Notes under the pieces: generated by a model
What the model was told of the DNA's origin: nothing
Seen by the model: only the letters and a program-made list of their open reading frames with translations
The model's database searches: none
Part shown: positions 1 through 13,221 of the stretch, one piece after another
How the letters are laid out: every line of letters begins with the position of its first letter
Numbering within the stretch: position 1 is the first letter of the stretch
NCBI RefSeq assembly: GCF_007655135.1
Contig: NC_045132.1
Location: forward strand, 15,314,001-15,378,000
Direction: 5' to 3'
Length of the DNA stretch: 64,000 bases
Source: Punica granatum
Taxonomy: Eukaryota; Streptophyta; Magnoliopsida; Myrtales; Lythraceae
Translations under genes and position numbers: made by a program

Positions 1-3000
1 GCGGCTGACAAATGGGCAGAGGTTTGGGTTTTTCTCGCTGCATCTCTGGTCATGGACTGTTCGGAGCAATTGGTTCACGGCGGATTCAATTCTCTCGGGT
101 TGGATCCCATCATCAGGCCATGAACAGACATCCATGGAAACCTGAACAAAGTAGGGAGGAGATTCTGCTCCCTGTATCAGCGATTTCAAGTACCAAAAAA
201 AGCTTCTGATTGCACCTTTCATGATAATTACAACTCGGTTCCGGAGTTCTTGATTTCTCTGAAGATGGACACCCCTTAAGCAATGTAATTCATTTGTAGA
301 CGCCCATTCACCATCCTTTGCTGTTATCGAGCTTTGAATGAGTGTGAACAAGTAGACAAGAAAGAGAGGCATTGTGCCCATTACAAAGGAGGACTTTATC
401 TTATGCTGGGGAAATCCCAACTCCCGTAGCAGGCTGGTGTCTGAGCTCCAAACATGGTGCTGAATGACAATTTGGTAGAGATACTCGAGAAGAATATATA
501 CTTCAGTATAGATCAACATTATGATCCAGAAAACATAACTGGGTCCAGTGTTCACACATAAGGCATAGAAAAAGAGAGCAGCAAGATAGACCATCGAGAG
601 AAGGCTGAAGTTCCAGAGGAACACTAGAACAAAGCAGCAGTAGCAGACCACATCGTTGTTTGACTGCATCTGGGCCCATATATGACTCAAGATTCTTCCT
701 AACTGGAGACTTGCAGCATCTGAGCTTATATCAGATTGCACAGAGGATGATCGATTTATGGCCAAGTGCCTCCTCTGACTCTCCATCTCATCGTACTTCC
801 CATCCTCGAGACACTTGTTCTCATTTAAGTCTGTCTCTTCGGGCTTGATGTTCAAGAAGTTTGCAAGGTTGTTAACTGCTTGGTTCCCTATAGACTGGAC
901 CTGAGAAACACCATCCCCAATAAGCTGAACTGCAGAAATAATCGGATTTTCCCGAGGGTGCTCTTTAACTCTCTCCTGTTTGTCCAACTTATGTTGATAA
1001 GTATCAGCCATGTCCTCTTCTATCTCAGTGATCTCACAATGGGGTGGACTTTCTGAAGTCGTACTACCTGGTGAATGGAATGATTCATACGAGCGAGCCA
1101 TCTCCTCCTCTTTAGAAACATGCTCTACAATCTGTGAACCTGTTTCCCCTTTCTCGAGAGTCCTGGTATCTACATTTGGAGAAACTGCATTTCTCCTCCG
1201 AAGCCCTTTGTTATTCTCAGGAGAATTTTCTACACAATCTGCACTCAAGTTCGAATCATGAAGCTGTATTTGAAGGTTGAGCATCTCCGACTTCATTTTC
1301 TCTACTTGCATGTTTCTCTGTCTCTTCTTGTCCTCGACTTCTCGAATATGTTGCAACTGAGCAGTCTTCCATGCAGCCCTTTTTTCTTGTTCGCGTACAA
1401 TTGCACCAATTTGCTCTGCTTCGAGGTAGCGAGACACATAATCAAACTCTTGCGAAGAGAACATGAAAGACTGGAGAGCGACAAGGATGAATATTACGAT
1501 CTCCACCAGAGCTGATCTCGCAGTAATCCGAAATCCATAATCGTATTTATGAAACCCAATCACCTCAAATATGTAATTGATTGTGTCTCGCTTCCTTGCA
1601 CTAAAGTCCCCGACAAAAGGAGACTGGTATGCAAGGGAAAGGACAATGATGGCAAAGTTGTACATGCGGAGGAACCTGAATACTTTGTTCCTCTTTTTGA
1701 GTATCTCCAGCCTCATTCGGAAGAAAACCAGAGCAAAGGCGAGATAACCAAGATGCAAGATATCATACTCAAGGGTCCCAGTGATTAAAACCAGAGCGAG
1801 GACAACATCCAGCAGATGGCAGTAACAGTAAAGCCTCAGGTAGTCGAGGATCGTCCACATGCTTTTGGTTTCGAATGAGAGGTCTCTCCAGACGAATATG
1901 TTCTTGCGCTGAGAGATTACCTGGCGGTAAGTGTGGGACCCTGAGAAGGTGGATAGGTGATCTGCGCGGAGCTTTAAGCAGGCACACATAAAGACTAAAA
2001 AGTAGCTGATAAGCACCCGAGAATCATCAACAATGAGACCTGCAGTGAAGGGCCCAGAGTTAACATGAATAGACATATAATGACAACATAAGCAGCATCC
2101 TGGTCATAAAAAGATAGAAGGACCATTCAAACTTAGTTTGACCCAAAGAATTGATGGTAGAAAAATAAGTTTATGATAGCACAAGAACTGCCGGACAATA
2201 CTTAATGTATATTAGTTAGTGCACATTTCTTTTAAGTTTTAGCTTCATAGGAAACTCAGTATCTCATCACACTAGACAAGCAGGTTCTTGTTCCCTAGTA
2301 CTCCCCGTTCTGGTTCCCTTTTTACTCCTTTTGTCTGTTCATTTTGCTCATTCGCCCAAGTATCATATGCGCATTGCTACTGTAGCTTACAGATGTGAGG
2401 GGGAAATCAATTAAAGGATGCAAATTTTCCATACAATGTAAGAATCAGGCAGAAGAGCTTTTAAATAATTGACGATCTGAAAAAAGTAAGGTTAGTCTCA
2501 CCTAACCAACATCTTTCGCAAAAATGTAGGTACTTTGAGCTTTCTGGGCAGTCACGACAATGCGTATCAGCATCCCTCGGGATTACCAGGTCTGGAGACA
2601 GTGCATTTTTCCATATGGCAAAATATTCAAGGACAAGAATTGCAGCAAACAGGAAGACAAAAAGTGGCCACAGTTTTCGAATTAATGGGCGACTAAGAAG
2701 CACACAAACTGCAAGTAATGCAATATAGAGCATAGAGACGGCATTCAATAATGCAAAACTTGCCAGGAGAAGAGCGATCATGTTTATCTCGAGGCCAAAG
2801 AGGTTGAACATGTTCTCAATCCAAAACTTCAGGTACACCTTTATGATCGACTTTTGGACTTCCAATCTCTCTCTTCTCAGAGTGAGGATCCTCTTCTTGT
2901 TCCACTTGTGACTCTCTCGACTGCTTCCCCAGAAGTATCTAAGGGATTTTCTAATGCCCAATACGTCACTTGATGCCCGAATGTTGCTAGAGGCTGAAGA

Positions 3001-6000
3001 TAGTGATGAGTTACTAGTGACTCCCTCCCACCTGCTTTCTCCATTAGGAATAGAAATATTGGTGAAGCTTTCTTCAGAAGACAGAAACAATGGGCAAGGC
3101 TCTTCCCACTTTTCTTTGCTCGACATGGTGGATGGAATCTTCTCAAGCCAGCGAAAGACATTGTATTGAAGTGTACATGCAGCTATTACAAGCACCTTAC
3201 CCCTTAGGCCTAATTCAAGACCCCAAAAGCCAGAACCAAACTGCTGGAAGCCCAGAAGTGCTGCTAAGTAGGAGTGCTTCTGTCCAGGAAACATCCCAGC
3301 CTGCATCCCCCACATCTGAAACAGATACTCTGTTACAACTAAAATCCCTGTATAAACAAGGAACAACTTTGATGGGACCCGGGAAGATTTAGGTAACAGA
3401 GGACAAATGACCACCCCAACTAAATACAGAAACCCAGAAAGGCTTATTGGAGACAGAGAAGCATAAAACAACACCATATATAGTATCTTGTTACTGTGCC
3501 AAATCAACAGCCTTTTGATGAATCCGAGCGGGCCTGACTCAAGCTTCGGGTCATCTATTTGGCTGTATTTGCTCTGCCTCCTCTCATAGCTATACAGCTG
3601 CATCACCACCATTACTGCCAGAGACTGCCAGACGTTTACAAACAAGGAAGCTTCCGAGTCGTAACCCAAGTTAAATTGCAGATCAAGCAAACCTGAGAGC
3701 CACTTTTCAAAGATTGAGAAGGTGTTCAAGCAGTAGATGAAGATGAAAACAGCAACTGAGTAGGCTTTGATCGGAAACCAGAGGTGTCGCTCTGTCTTCT
3801 CAACTAGTTGTCTTCCTGTTATCCAAATTAGGAGGATGAAGATGTAGCCGAAGGAGATGTAGTTTGGCTCCACAAGGTACACCGTGAGGAGAATGGTCAA
3901 AAAGGCAATGTAAGTCCCACATGATCGATAGATGGACAGGAACTTCTGCCCAATTGCACTGAGAAATACAGCAATCCTCCTCTCTGAAATAAAAGATCAC
4001 AGTAATTAGTGGCAACAAGTACTGTTTCGTTCCAACAGTTACATGATATTAATTATTTGCTTGAATTGAATAATCTAGTATATCATGCGTAGCTACGGCA
4101 AAATACAGGCAGTTATTAAGAAGAACTTAACAGGTGAAGTTCCTACAAGTTAGTTGAGCAAGATAAAATGTTCAGGAAGGGAGGAGCAGGGAGCGTGTAG
4201 GGGACCCGTAAAAAAAATTTAATTAATTAAAAAATACAACAATCATCACTAAGGAAATTTAAAAAATAAAAAATAAAAAAAGACACGTACTTGAGGATAT
4301 AGTTTTTATTTCATGTTTAAATCTCTTTAAGAAATTCTCTCCACCCTTTTCTCCTCCTTTACTTATGACAGTATCCACCAAATATCATATATATGTTTTT
4401 CATTTTTCCAGCCATAAATTTTTCATACTAAATTTGTAGCTTTTAAAAATACGACCAAAGGCTAATAATAAGCTTTGTTGAAATGGTTCGCAAAAAAGAT
4501 CTAAAGAAAATGAATGCAATAATTAGATTTCATCCCAGTAAAACTATACCTGAGGAAGAACTTCCACAGCTGCTTTTGCTGTTTCGAGATGCATACACCG
4601 ATAACAACACGGATTTGTTCAAGCCAGCTTTCAAAATGCTAAATCCAATCGGAGGGCTAGGAGAGTGCTGTATGATTGCCGACAATGAAAATAGCATATC
4701 GAAACCATGATTATGGATAGCACAGAAGCAAGCCAGCAAAGCTATTTCTACAAACTCCCAACTATCACATTCTAGAAGACCTGCATCAGTTTCGTCACAA
4801 GGTATCAGAATATTTTAGAAGACAGTAGCATATATAAGTCTAAATCGCATTCAGTAACAGTTAACGCTCCTGCAAGCATTATAAACTCATTAGAGCTGAT
4901 CATTCACGTCGTTTCAGAGCCTGGTTTGAGTATATATGCCTGTGCGTTGTCTTTAATTAAGAATAATTCCACGTATTGGTCCCTTATCAGTGTTCCAGTC
5001 CATGAAGGGAAGTATAAAATAATAAAGAGTAAATCAATCCTTCATCTAACAAAGTTATCCTTTTCACAATCCACTGGTTTTCCTAGATTTCACAGTTAGG
5101 ATATGAGTATGCCAGATGTTTGAATATCATGTGAACTTAGATCATGCATCTCCATCCTAGGTTATGAGTCACCAAAGCCGAACAGACTGGACCTTATCAG
5201 TTTCTGCAGCAGCAAACTGAGATCAACCATGTGGTCCCATCAAGGTCTATATACATTCGCCAATATGCAAAACTAGGTCAGAACTGGCTCAATCAATCAC
5301 CGAACAGCGAACAGTATAAACCGCGTAGCCTTTCAGTGAGTGCGATGTGAATAATAAAATTTTGTTTATACTTCATCTTATTTGGTGCAGTTTCCCATAG
5401 ATTAGTAGCAGCCACAGAACCCAGGGGGGAACCCTCATCATCTAGCTTTGAGATTATAAAACATGCATCCTGATCTCAACTTTAAGTGATCACTTGATAA
5501 ACGAAAATACTATTCATTTCTAATATTTATTTGAAAGAGAATCAACACACCTAACTGCAAAAGAATTTCCCGACTAAGTGATCCCTCTTTCTCCAGTGCT
5601 TCAGAGATCAAACTGATTCGAAGAACATATATCAAGGCAAAGTGAGCCTCGCAGAGGAGAATCAGGCTTTGACGGATCTGTCTATTGATGTCGTGGCTCA
5701 AAAGATAAATCAGGAAAAAGAGCACTGCCACATAGATCAAGAAAAGGCCCAAATCAATCAATTTATATGTAAAAGAAAGTGGGGAAAACACTTAGTTTAA
5801 CTTCCAGAATCTCATGGACATAAGAAAAAGTGAAGTTCCAGAAAATGTACTGTAAACAGCATGGATGAAGCCAGGTTTCATTGCTATGAGGAATATCAGA
5901 GCCAAAGTAATGGCTCGAGAGCATTTCCTTAGTCCCCAAGCAACAGTAGCCACGATCAGCACTTTGGTGTCATTTTCCACTGCGATGAGTAATTGAGTAA

Positions 6001-9000
6001 AGCATGGTTCAATTTTTGAACTCCAGGATTTTAGATGACACCGGAATAAAGAAAAAACATAGGAAGAAACTGTTTTCAGGCAAAACATTAAGTTGGAGGT
6101 AGAGGTAGACCTCAAAAAGAAACCTTTTAAGGAACCCCAGAACGGAATTAGAGAAAACAGATCAAAAGGAACAGAGCCCCCTCACAAAGCCATGTTAGGT
6201 AATTATCATCTTCAAAAGCTTAGCTTGGCAAAGAGGTGCAGCAATACATATCAAAAGTGGTTCAACAAAAAATACTTCAATAATGTCCATAGAAAATACT
6301 CCATGCAAGCATTTTGTTCCAATAAATCACAACAAAGCAAAGCCAGACAATAACAAAAGTAAATCCATCATATAAAACAATCTCTCTTACTATGTCCCAT
6401 TACCTTCTCCAAAAGATCCTTCATCAATAGGTTGCCCATACTCTTCAGACAAGCACAGGAAAACAGAGTTGTTCACCAGATTTCCCATGGCAACAAGGAC
6501 CCCAAGACAAAATTGAGCAAGGAGAAAAAATCCGGGTATGGGATAATGCCACAATCCAACCATTTCCCATATATCCATATCCTGCATATATGTTTTCAAC
6601 AACTTAACACTTATTTCTTTCGTTTGGCCGGAACTCCTTATGGTTCCCTAGCCTACGAATAGCCAGTAAGGTCAAGCCCCTTAGCAAAATCCATGTGGGT
6701 GGCCACACCTCATGAAATGAGAGATAGGAGTCAGAGCAGGAGACAAAGTCACCAGAACTCTATCCACTCCATTGAGCATTAGGCCAACCAGGGGACTTTA
6801 CTAAAAACGACAAGTTAAAGATAAAAACAGAATAGTGAGATACCTTCCCGAGTTTCCATTTTAAGAATGAGAATGCAACGTTGAAGATATATGTTCCCAG
6901 GGCCCATAACAGGATGAAGACCAACAAGAGCCCATTTAGGCGGTGCAAACGGAATAAAGAAGGGAAGGCGTATATGTTATATCCAACATAGGCAAGTAAT
7001 CCAAAGGCGCAGATGCTTGCAAAGTGAAAACTCCAAAACGAGAGAGCAAACAGAGACACCTGTCACTTTCACCAGTGAAAATTAATGGTAAACCAATAAA
7101 TTATACAAGAATGCATATACGTGTGTATTTTAAATGGGACTATAAATGGTAAGCATCTACAATCTGAAAATCCTAATACAGGATACAATTTGCAGGCCAT
7201 GATTTCAATTCATCATAATATCAACTATAGCTAATCGCTTAGAGGAATTGAAACGCCACAATCCTACTATCTATTACAAATAAAGAAGTCAAATATCCAG
7301 AAGAGAAGTAACCATCTTACAATGTACTAGATTCAGAAAATGAGAAAAAGAATCTGAACATATTATCACATGGCAACATATATCATTTTCAGTTATTCCA
7401 ATATGTTACTTCATTTATATAGTAACTTCAGAAAATTAGCAAGCAAAAAAATTATCTCCACTATATTATGATTTTCTTGCCAAAACTCCATCAAGAACGA
7501 ACGGTTATTGAACATGCTCCTAACCAAATATGAACGGAATGTGATCATCTCCGAGAACTGCATGGTATAAACCATGCAAATAACTCTTTAATAAGTTGAG
7601 GTTCAACATAGTTAAGGGGCAGGTTTACCTAAAACCAAAGGCAAATAGAAACAGATAGACGAAATAAACAGGAAACTCGAAACTGGAATATCCAATGTGA
7701 TACTAGTTAAGTGACCAACTTTCCTAGAAGATTAAGTTAGTGGGAAGATGACATCAATACTGTACGAGCTTGGTTTAACAATATAATTGGGACCTTAAGG
7801 AGTCTTTCATCATTGCAAGAAACAAATCGAACCACTATACAAAACAGGAAGAAAGCGAAGCTCAGAGATGCATACCGGGAAACCATAAGTGAAGAAGTTG
7901 ATACTAAAAGTTCGAAAAACCGATCCCCTTAATAACATATTGGTATGCCTCACACCCGACCTGTTTTTCGGAATAAAATAACAAACTTTAAGCAACAAAA
8001 GAAAGAATACAACAAAAGATTTGCCCATGTAAGTGCTCCTAAGATGAATCAAGTATCGAAGGGCCAAGGAGCACTCAGTTCCCTTTTACAAGAATTGATA
8101 TCAAACAGTTCATGTTAATATCAGAGATCACTAAAGGTAGTATAAGCAGGTTGATCATGTGAAGAAATAAGTTAAATTTACCACAATGCATTGCTTTCCA
8201 TTAATCTCCAAAACAATTCATCTATCACTTTCAACTTGTTGATCTAAATCATGAAATTTGTTGTAAGGAGGATTTGACACAAAAAGTACATGGTAGGAGA
8301 AGGGTAATACAGCAACGACAAAAGGGGAAGATCATACATAGGTTGGGTACCATGATATAAAAGAAATGACAGATAAACAAACATAATTATAGAATTGCAA
8401 TTTTAAATTAAATGAGCAGATATTAATCTCCCAAGAAATGATGCACCATTTATTAGTAAGGTAGCTCAGCCTAAAAGTAATATACCTCCTTAGTGATTTT
8501 CAAAGGTCAGTAAAACATGAATCGTTAATGAATTCAAATAAATTCACAAATACCTTGACTCGCGGATAAAAAACGAATATTTGGAAGGAAGAAGCTGCTC
8601 TGTTAGATGGCTTTCACTTGATAAAATGCATTCCATCTCTTCCAGCGTACATTTTACACAGGATAGCTGCAATAAAAGCCAAGTTAGTTAGAAAGACAGA
8701 ACCAAACTCGATGATCACAAAAACCATAAAAGATGGAAAAACCTATATTTCACTGGCTGAGCAATCTATTTTTCCTAAAGACTAATCCGGTAGATACAGA
8801 AGTGGTATTACATATAAACTAATTATCTAATAAAAGATGCACCGACATGAGCTGGACACTTTCAACATCAAAAGACCAAATTTGACCAAATTTCTAGCTT
8901 TACTAAATTTTCGGTGGTCAGAAGACAAAATATCAAAAATGCGATTATTACCATTATGTAGAAAAGTACAAGGGAGATGCCAGAAGAAATCATTGGCCAC

Positions 9001-11861
9001 TCGGATTTTGGAGAGATCCAATATAAACCAATGAAATCAGCTATCCATCGAAACACATCAAGGAACTCCGCAGGAAGCTGATACATGTAAAGCAGACCAA
9101 TGTTGACACCTGCATAGAGCTGAAGTGCTCTCCACCACCTTCAAGATAAAACAAAAAGAGGACACTAAGGGGGTCTGGCAAAAATAACTTAAAAAGCAGC
9201 TTCTGTTTTTCTGAAAGAACAAACTAACCTGCTTGGTTGTTGGAGAAAGTGTGTACAAAATTTTGTCAAAGAATGTCTTAGTAAATGTAATTCCACAAGC
9301 AAGCTTGAGCCTCGAAATGTGATTCTAAAAACAACTCTAGAACTTGAAGAAGCACACTTTTGAGACTAACAAGAAGAAGGTCTAGTTTCCACCAAATCAC
9401 TATTGCACGTGACCATTTCAAAAGCTCTAGATAACAATTGCCAGTGATCAGTCTCATGTTTTGGTTATGATGCTCCAATCACTAGTACATGTCTTGAAAA
9501 ACAATTTTGAGAACTCATTACCACACAAAGAATGCTCTTAAAGCACTTTAAAAAGTTCTAAATTGATTAAAAACAACTTTTAATAATATAACAAATCCAA
9601 AGAGTCCTAAATAATATAAAAAGACTACAAAGTATATATGCATGGTCATGTGCAAAAGCGAGATGAAAGGCGGGCCAAAATTGACAGTAAGCAGTTCACC
9701 TGAAGAGACCAAGAAAATTGCTTGTCAAAGACCAATCTACAAGACCGACACAGCTGCCAATAAAAAACGGCAAAGATATCCATGAAGGATGACTGATTCC
9801 CACAACCAGTTGAACTGCAGGCAAGAGTAAGCAGCAAGCATTCCTCGTACGATAACCTTTCACAATTAAAGGGAGCAAAATACCAACAGTTATCAATGCA
9901 GATTAAGAAACTATAGAGAGTCCACTTCAACTATATAAAATTATCAATTTGAGAAAAGGAAAGTTAAAATATGCACAATAATTTAACTCCTTACCCAGCT
10001 GTTCAATAATAGAGAAGAAATTGCCCCAGCCCGAAACTTGCCATGTAACCAGATAAAATCTACCCCAGTAGATTTCAAATAAAGCAACAAAAACTGCTAA
10101 TAGCTGTATTACCAAAAAATATATTACAATGGGTGATCTCCAAGAGTAGACTCTGCGCATATGTCACAAGAAAGTAATTATCAGGATAAGTAGAGACAAA
10201 CCAGTGAAGGAAACACATTGTGAAAATTCTTACATCATGAATCCGAAAAGCTTTGCCCACCAAGTTTCTGCTGCACTCCAATTGTCTCCATGAGTAGCCC
10301 ATAGAACAAGAAATGTTGATTGACAAAGGATAACTAGTAGGGAGAAGATAATAGTTGACCACAGCAATAAAGAACGCCTACGGTAGTGAAACCCTGCCAA
10401 AAACCAACAGGACATAATCAAGAATGCAGACAACTAAGGAAACTGCAAAAACTTAAGTGCAAAAAGAGAGGAAATGACCTAGCAGATCTCCAAACAGTTG
10501 AAAGCAATCATATTATCAAATCCAAGATGCACCACCAACAGGGATTGCACAAAGAACTTGAACAAACTCAAATGGAAAATCCCTAAGCAAAAGCACTTCT
10601 CGTCCTGATCATTATCTTTCTGGTGTTGGTCGAAGCAGTCAAAGCACAAGTACTTGCACCTTGATAAAATGGGCGAGTTGTCTGATCAAAGACATTTTAG
10701 CTTAGAAAATGGTTGTGCTAACAATTGACGGACAAATATAAAATCCTAACGCAGCTAAGATGTGCCATTGATTACAAATGAAATCCCTGGTTATGAAATA
10801 AAGTAAATGTCACATTTTTCACCATTCTGGTTTAAAAATGGATGCCAATTTGAATTGCATCAATGTTGCTTATGGGTATGGGAGTAAAGTGCAAGCAGCA
10901 GGTGGAAGACCTTAATCAGGAGTGCCAACTGAGCAATCATACAGCATCTACTTATATATGTATGCTACACTCGATGCATTTAAGTTAAATTTGCAGCCTG
11001 TGAAAGGAATAAACTCTTCCAAGCTTCTTATATTCTACCCCTCTTAAAGCAAGGACAAAACCGACAAAATAATCGTGTTTCAGAATGGCCAACTGAGGAA
11101 TCTAGTAGAAAAGATTGGTGATGTAAAAAAAATATTAAAATAAAAGGATCTTATCTTAGAAAAACTTTAGCTTTCAACAATGCTAAAGGATGCTTGGACG
11201 TTCTCAGAGCACCATCTATCAAGCATAAGATTTTACATAAGCAATAAGCAGTTAACATGGTGTAGGAACACAGGTTCTGATTTCGAGCTGCAGCAGCCCT
11301 TTCGTGTCAAATTTATTTTATCCGCCCCGGATGTCCATGTTAAAGGTAATGGAATAAAGAGAAGAGAAAGGGGAACAAGAAGTAGATTCGACCTTGGTGT
11401 CATTCCCATCTAGCTATGAAAGGGGTGTTAAACCAACTTAAGCTTTTAAGAATGACAATAAATGATAAGCACTTTATTCTGTCAGCGACGAAAAATACCA
11501 TGCAAAATCCAATTTACCCGAATGAAACAATAGTATGAGAATTGAACCGAAACAAGTTAAAAGGCTCACCTAAGTTGGAGGCACTGAACTGGAAGACAAG
11601 GAAAGCTATCAAATCAATAAGACCTATCAAGCTCCAGTTCACCAAACCAGCTGCAATGACAAGGCCCCAAAGAAAACAGAAATATCATTGATCAGAGCTC
11701 AAACGTCGCGAAACTTTTGAAGCTTCTTGAAGACAATAGTGAACTCCAACAACCCGAATTGATCAAATTTTGCAAAAAGTAAGAATAACAAAGAGGTTTA
11801 TTCAATGATTACCAGCAAGAAGCAACAGAGGGAGCAGGAACCCAACAAGAGAACTCCCCAT
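1..11861 (-). CDS. PIEZO: PIEZO-type mechanosensitive ion channel (5' 15 exons; 3' end outside window)
   Basis: Plant PIEZO is a very large polytopic cation channel gated by membrane tension. I built a spliced model whose phases all agree: exons 11861-11813, 11650-11570, 10393-10234, 10152-9995, 9856-9700, 9138-8952, 8666-8554, 7960-7876, 7059-6844, 6581-6404, 5979-5851, 5724-5551, 4780-4550, 3983-2502 and 2039-1. Together they give 5439 nt, or 1813 codons with no stop. The start is the ATG at 11861, which opens a hydrophobic leader-like helix (MGSSLVGFLLPLLLLAG). Recognisable plant PIEZO blocks include LWHYPIPGFFLLAQF, SPPIGFSILKAGLNKSVLL and KFWIENMFNLFGLEINMIALLLASFALLNA-type segments. A charged stretch near residue 1370 is likely coiled coil. 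The last codons are in the AESPPYFVQV region. Plant homologues are about 2450-2490 aa, so roughly 650 residues, including the C-terminal pore, lie to the left. The last two exons are very large, which helps explain why short ORFs within them are misleading. Confidence 0.95.
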
Positions 11862-12338
11862 CAGCACAACGAAAACGAACACTCAAAACCACAGAATTTT
11901 GAGGGCCCCTTTATTGATTTCAGCCCAAATCGCGAAAGCTCATCTCGTAGAACATCTAATTGGTCGAAACCCGGAAGATGGGCTCACTCATTTTCTTGCT
12001 TTGGCGGGAATTATCACGACATCCCAGAAGGGGAGAAGAAAAAGGAGAAGAGAGCGGAGAAACTTTCGGTCTCTTTCGGCAAGCTCGAAACGAAAAAGGG
12101 ATTGGGGAAATGGGAGGAAGAAATTCAATCAGAAAGGCTGAATTTTTTCAATCGAGAGAGGAGAGGGAAAGATTTTCAACTAACAGTCTAACTGGAAGCC
12201 ATGCCTCGATTGGGAAAATGCAGACAAGAAGGAGATGTGTCGGTTCGATGATGGAGAAGAGCATGGCGATGTGCCAAAATCTACCAACGACAGAAGTTTG
12301 ACGAAAACAAAACATTGGCCCAATTCTAAAAGAAATAA
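11862..12338 (-). promoter_or_regulatory. PIEZO 5' leader and proximal promoter
   Basis: This is the 477 bp between the PIEZO ATG and the foldback element upstream. It is purine-rich on the plus strand, so pyrimidine-rich in the sense of the gene, as is usual for plant leaders. I could not fix a TATA box or transcription start. Plus-strand ORFs here are antisense to the leader and have no family resemblance. Confidence 0.45.
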
Positions 12339-13221
12339 GAAAACTATCAAAGTCATCTTTTATTTCTCCGAATTATCACTTGGATCCCTCTACTTATTTT
12401 GCCACCAATTCGGCCCAAACTTTGCAGTTCCATCCATCAATTTGGTCCTCGCCATGAGCACCACTAGCGGATGTCTCATTTCCCAATAAGCAGCATCAAA
12501 AAAACTATTTTTCCTCATTCGCGCTTGTCAAAAACAACAACGTTTTTATAATTTTTTGAATTCCTTTTAGTTTTAACGAATTAAGTAGGCAAATTGAGTC
12601 GACCGAACCCCCAATCTCCAGTGACCTCGACTGAAAGGACGACATTCGGCCAGGAATGCCCCAACCGATCTACTCCCCCTTCCCCTCTCCCCCCGTTTTG
12701 AAACAATGGAAGAGGAAAAGGGAGGTAGACCAACCGGGGCTCCCCGATCGGCCGACGCCCCCTTGGTTGAGGTCGGCGGAGGTTCCTCTTGCCTCCATCG
12801 ACCTCCTTGGGAGGGGGCGGCGACTAGCCGGGGAGGCCACAACATTTTTTAGTTTAAAAATCGAGAGGGGGGGCAAACTGGCTGGGGTCTCCCCATCTAA
12901 CCACCACCTCCTCAAGAGAGGTCGCCGGAGGCGTCCAAAGAGACGGGGAGCTCCCAATTGGTCTACCTCCTTCCCAACTTCCCTTCTCCATTAAATTTTA
13001 TAAAATAAAAAATTGCAAAAACGACTTAGTTTTGGGGAAGTTTGATTAAAGAAATATCTTTTAGACACCATTTATCGCCACATCCGATTTTCGTTAGAGG
13101 ATCGATGGCGGGACCAAATTGGTGGACGAAACCACAATGTTTGGACCAAATTGATGGCAAAATAAGTAAAAGGACCCAAGTGGTGGTTCAGGAAAGGAAA
13201 AGGATGATGATGATAGTTTTT
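12339..13221. mobile_element. Foldback DNA transposon (long-TIR, Mutator-like or similar)
   Basis: The first about 230 bp (12339-12570) and the last about 230 bp (12990-13221) are diverged inverted copies. Both read AAACTATC inward from the edge, then a CACTTGGRTCC block, then TTTACTTATTTTGCCA or a close variant, then CGTTTTTATAATTTTTT-like tracts. The core (12600-12985) is GC-rich and codes for nothing I recognise. I could not find a convincing target duplication, so the family is uncertain. It sits less than 500 bp upstream of the PIEZO start. Confidence 0.6.

Noticed and set aside
11805..12301. Overlapping plus-strand ORFs of 80-128 codons
   Set aside because: They are antisense to the PIEZO first exon and leader, with biased low-complexity composition (Lys/Arg/Glu) and no family resemblance.
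12573..12994. Pro/Arg-rich ORFs on both strands in the GC-rich core of the foldback
   Set aside because: They arise from GC-rich repeat DNA, overlap each other in opposite strands and lack any domain.
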